DNA from: Thalassotalea ponticola
GTDB taxonomy: Bacteria > Pseudomonadota > Gammaproteobacteria > Enterobacterales > Alteromonadaceae
Reading direction: 5' to 3'
Length of the DNA stretch: 64,000 nucleotides
Assembly (NCBI RefSeq): GCF_041379045.1
Contig: NZ_CP166871.1
Span: 1,922,001 to 1,986,000 of the forward strand
Below, piece by piece: positions 63,086 to 64,000 of the stretch (its first letter is position 1; the number at the start of each line of letters is the position of its first letter). The position numbers were made by a program, and so were the translations under genes. Below the pieces are notes generated by a model. That model had not been told where the DNA came from. It saw only the letters and a list, made by a program, of their open reading frames with translations, and searched no databases.

Positions 63086-64000
63086 TGCAGCCAACCCGTT
63101 GCTTAGAGTCGCACTCTTTCCGGTATTGCTGCTGTTTTGGCAACAGGTATTTGGTACCGACTTACCTCTGCTCGCGCCGGCCATGTGTGCGGTATTTCTC
63201 ACCACAACACATCAACCACCACCGTTTATTATGGTGGTTTTAATGGCCAGCGTGTTATCCGTTACAGCATGGCTGCAAGTGCTCATTGATAATATATTTG
63301 CTGATTACCCGCACCTGTATTACCTCACCCTGTTTGCCGTATTTTACTGGTGCATGGAACGCACCAAGAAGAACCCACAAGATGTGTTTGCTATTTTGCT
63401 TATTGTGTCAACGGCGATGATTGCCACCTTCTCTCGCCAACAAGGGATGAGTGTTAGTGATATTCCATCCGCTTTATGGAGTAATATTTGGGTCGGTGGC
63501 ATGGTGGCCTACCTTGCCTACGGGCTGTTTCCTAGTGGTACGCCTTTGGCGCCACAAAAAGTCATGCCCTCATCAAATACGCAATACCTGCTTGATTGGC
63601 AAATCTTTGTCAAAGCACTGGTGTTGTTAATGGTGCTCGTAGTGTGTATGAATTTTGAATTAGAACAAACCACTATTATCACAGTCGTGGTGGGTTTGAT
63701 CATAAAAGATATCGATCCCATTGTGGGAAATGACTACGGCGCCAGGCGCTATCTGGCAACATTTGCCAGCGTGCTATACGCCATACCAACACTCATCGCC
63801 TGTATTTTGCAAATGAACCTCATTGGCACACTTGGCATTACCCTAGTCAGCGCCATGTTAATGGGCATTCAGGCGCAGAAAAAACACGCAAGTTTTAACT
63901 CAATTCAACTGATGTACACCAGTTTTGTGGTCCTTATTTTTTATCCGGTGACGGCAACCAGCATCAGTGCAATCGCCGATAACATTGAGCGCTTTGCATC
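63075..64000 (+). CDS. DUF2955 / FusC-like inner-membrane pump protein (partial)
   Basis: The frame begins at ATG 63075, inside the 3' end of the HlyD gene, and is open for 308 codons to the right edge, so the C-terminus is missing. It has eight or so hydrophobic helices, including LLRVALFPVLLLFWQQVFG at the N-terminus and a second cluster near residues 180-250 (TIITVVVGLIIKDIDPIVGN). The helix pattern and partner gene fit the DUF2955/FusC aromatic-acid exporter-like family. The overlap indicates coupled translation. The family assignment is moderate. Confidence 0.8.
   Translation, partial: MFHSAANPLLRVALFPVLLLFWQQVFGTDLPLLAPAMCAVFLTTTHQPPPFIMVVLMASVLSVTAWLQVLIDNIFADYPHLYYLTLFAVFYWCMERTKKNPQDVFAILLIVSTAMIATFSRQQGMSVSDIPSALWSNIWVGGMVAYLAYGLFPSGTPLAPQKVMPSSNTQYLLDWQIFVKALVLLMVLVVCMNFELEQTTIITVVVGLIIKDIDPIVGNDYGARRYLATFASVLYAIPTLIACILQMNLIGTLGITLVSAMLMGIQAQKKHASFNSIQLMYTSFVVLIFYPVTATSISAIADNIERFA

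Overview
The window reads as chromosomal DNA of a marine gammaproteobacterium of the order Alteromonadales, probably close to Thalassotalea or Colwellia. This is inferred from protein character and gene order (complete hisGDCBHAFI operon with a His-codon leader, rnd-ycgL-mltB-like-ycgN set, ybbA/ybbP beside tesA, YoaA, FumA-type fumarase, a PsrA-like TetR next to nagZ). No database search was possible. I saw no rRNA, tRNA, CRISPR array, complete insertion sequence or replication origin.

Layout. 1-2.4 kb is an A+T-rich islet: the tail of a possible minor pilin gene, an FRG-domain protein and two small membrane proteins, the last two bounded by an imperfect 100-bp direct repeat. 2.5-12.3 kb is core: AI-2E transporter, NAD-dependent epimerase, VOC protein, the YbbAP-type ABC exporter divergent from tesA, a DASS anion symporter, nagZ and a PsrA-like regulator. 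12.3-15.4 kb is sparse and odd: an orphan peptide with a double-glycine leader, an unknown protein, a MITE-like element and upp set between inverted copies of the element's end. 15.4-28.3 kb holds DUF6524, a metallo-beta-lactamase-fold hydrolase, an NSS symporter, rmuC, an S9 peptidase, fumarase, pabB, an outer-membrane barrel protein, a CoA pyrophosphatase and sdaA. 28.3-40.3 kb is mostly minus strand: a TolB-like protein, tapT, ycgN, an MltB-like transglycosylase, ycgL, rnd, fadD, an alpha/beta hydrolase, an M50-like peptidase, tsaB and yoaA. 40.7-48.8 kb is the his operon with its attenuator, then elaA. 48.8-52.6 kb carries a SIMPL protein, a putative anti-sigma factor, an ECF sigma factor and two tandem TonB-like proteins. 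53.3-56.7 kb carries an S9-peptidase/Sel1 fusion lacking its catalytic serine, coupled to a lipoprotein. 57.2 kb is adk. 58.2-60.5 kb is a four-lipoprotein operon (CsgG-like, small lipoprotein, DUF4810, DUF799/GNA1162). The window ends with a second SIMPL protein and a HlyD/DUF2955 efflux pair that runs off the edge.

How genes work together. The his genes form one translationally coupled pathway under leader-peptide attenuation. YbbA and the FtsX-like permease form one ABC machine. The sigma factor, its overlapping membrane partner and the SIMPL protein look like an envelope-stress unit. The CsgG set looks like an outer-membrane assembly of unknown cargo. The most promising leads for undescribed biology are the CsgG-DUF4810-DUF799 operon, the orphan GG-leader peptide, the serine-less S9/Sel1 protein and the small repeat family around upp and fadD.
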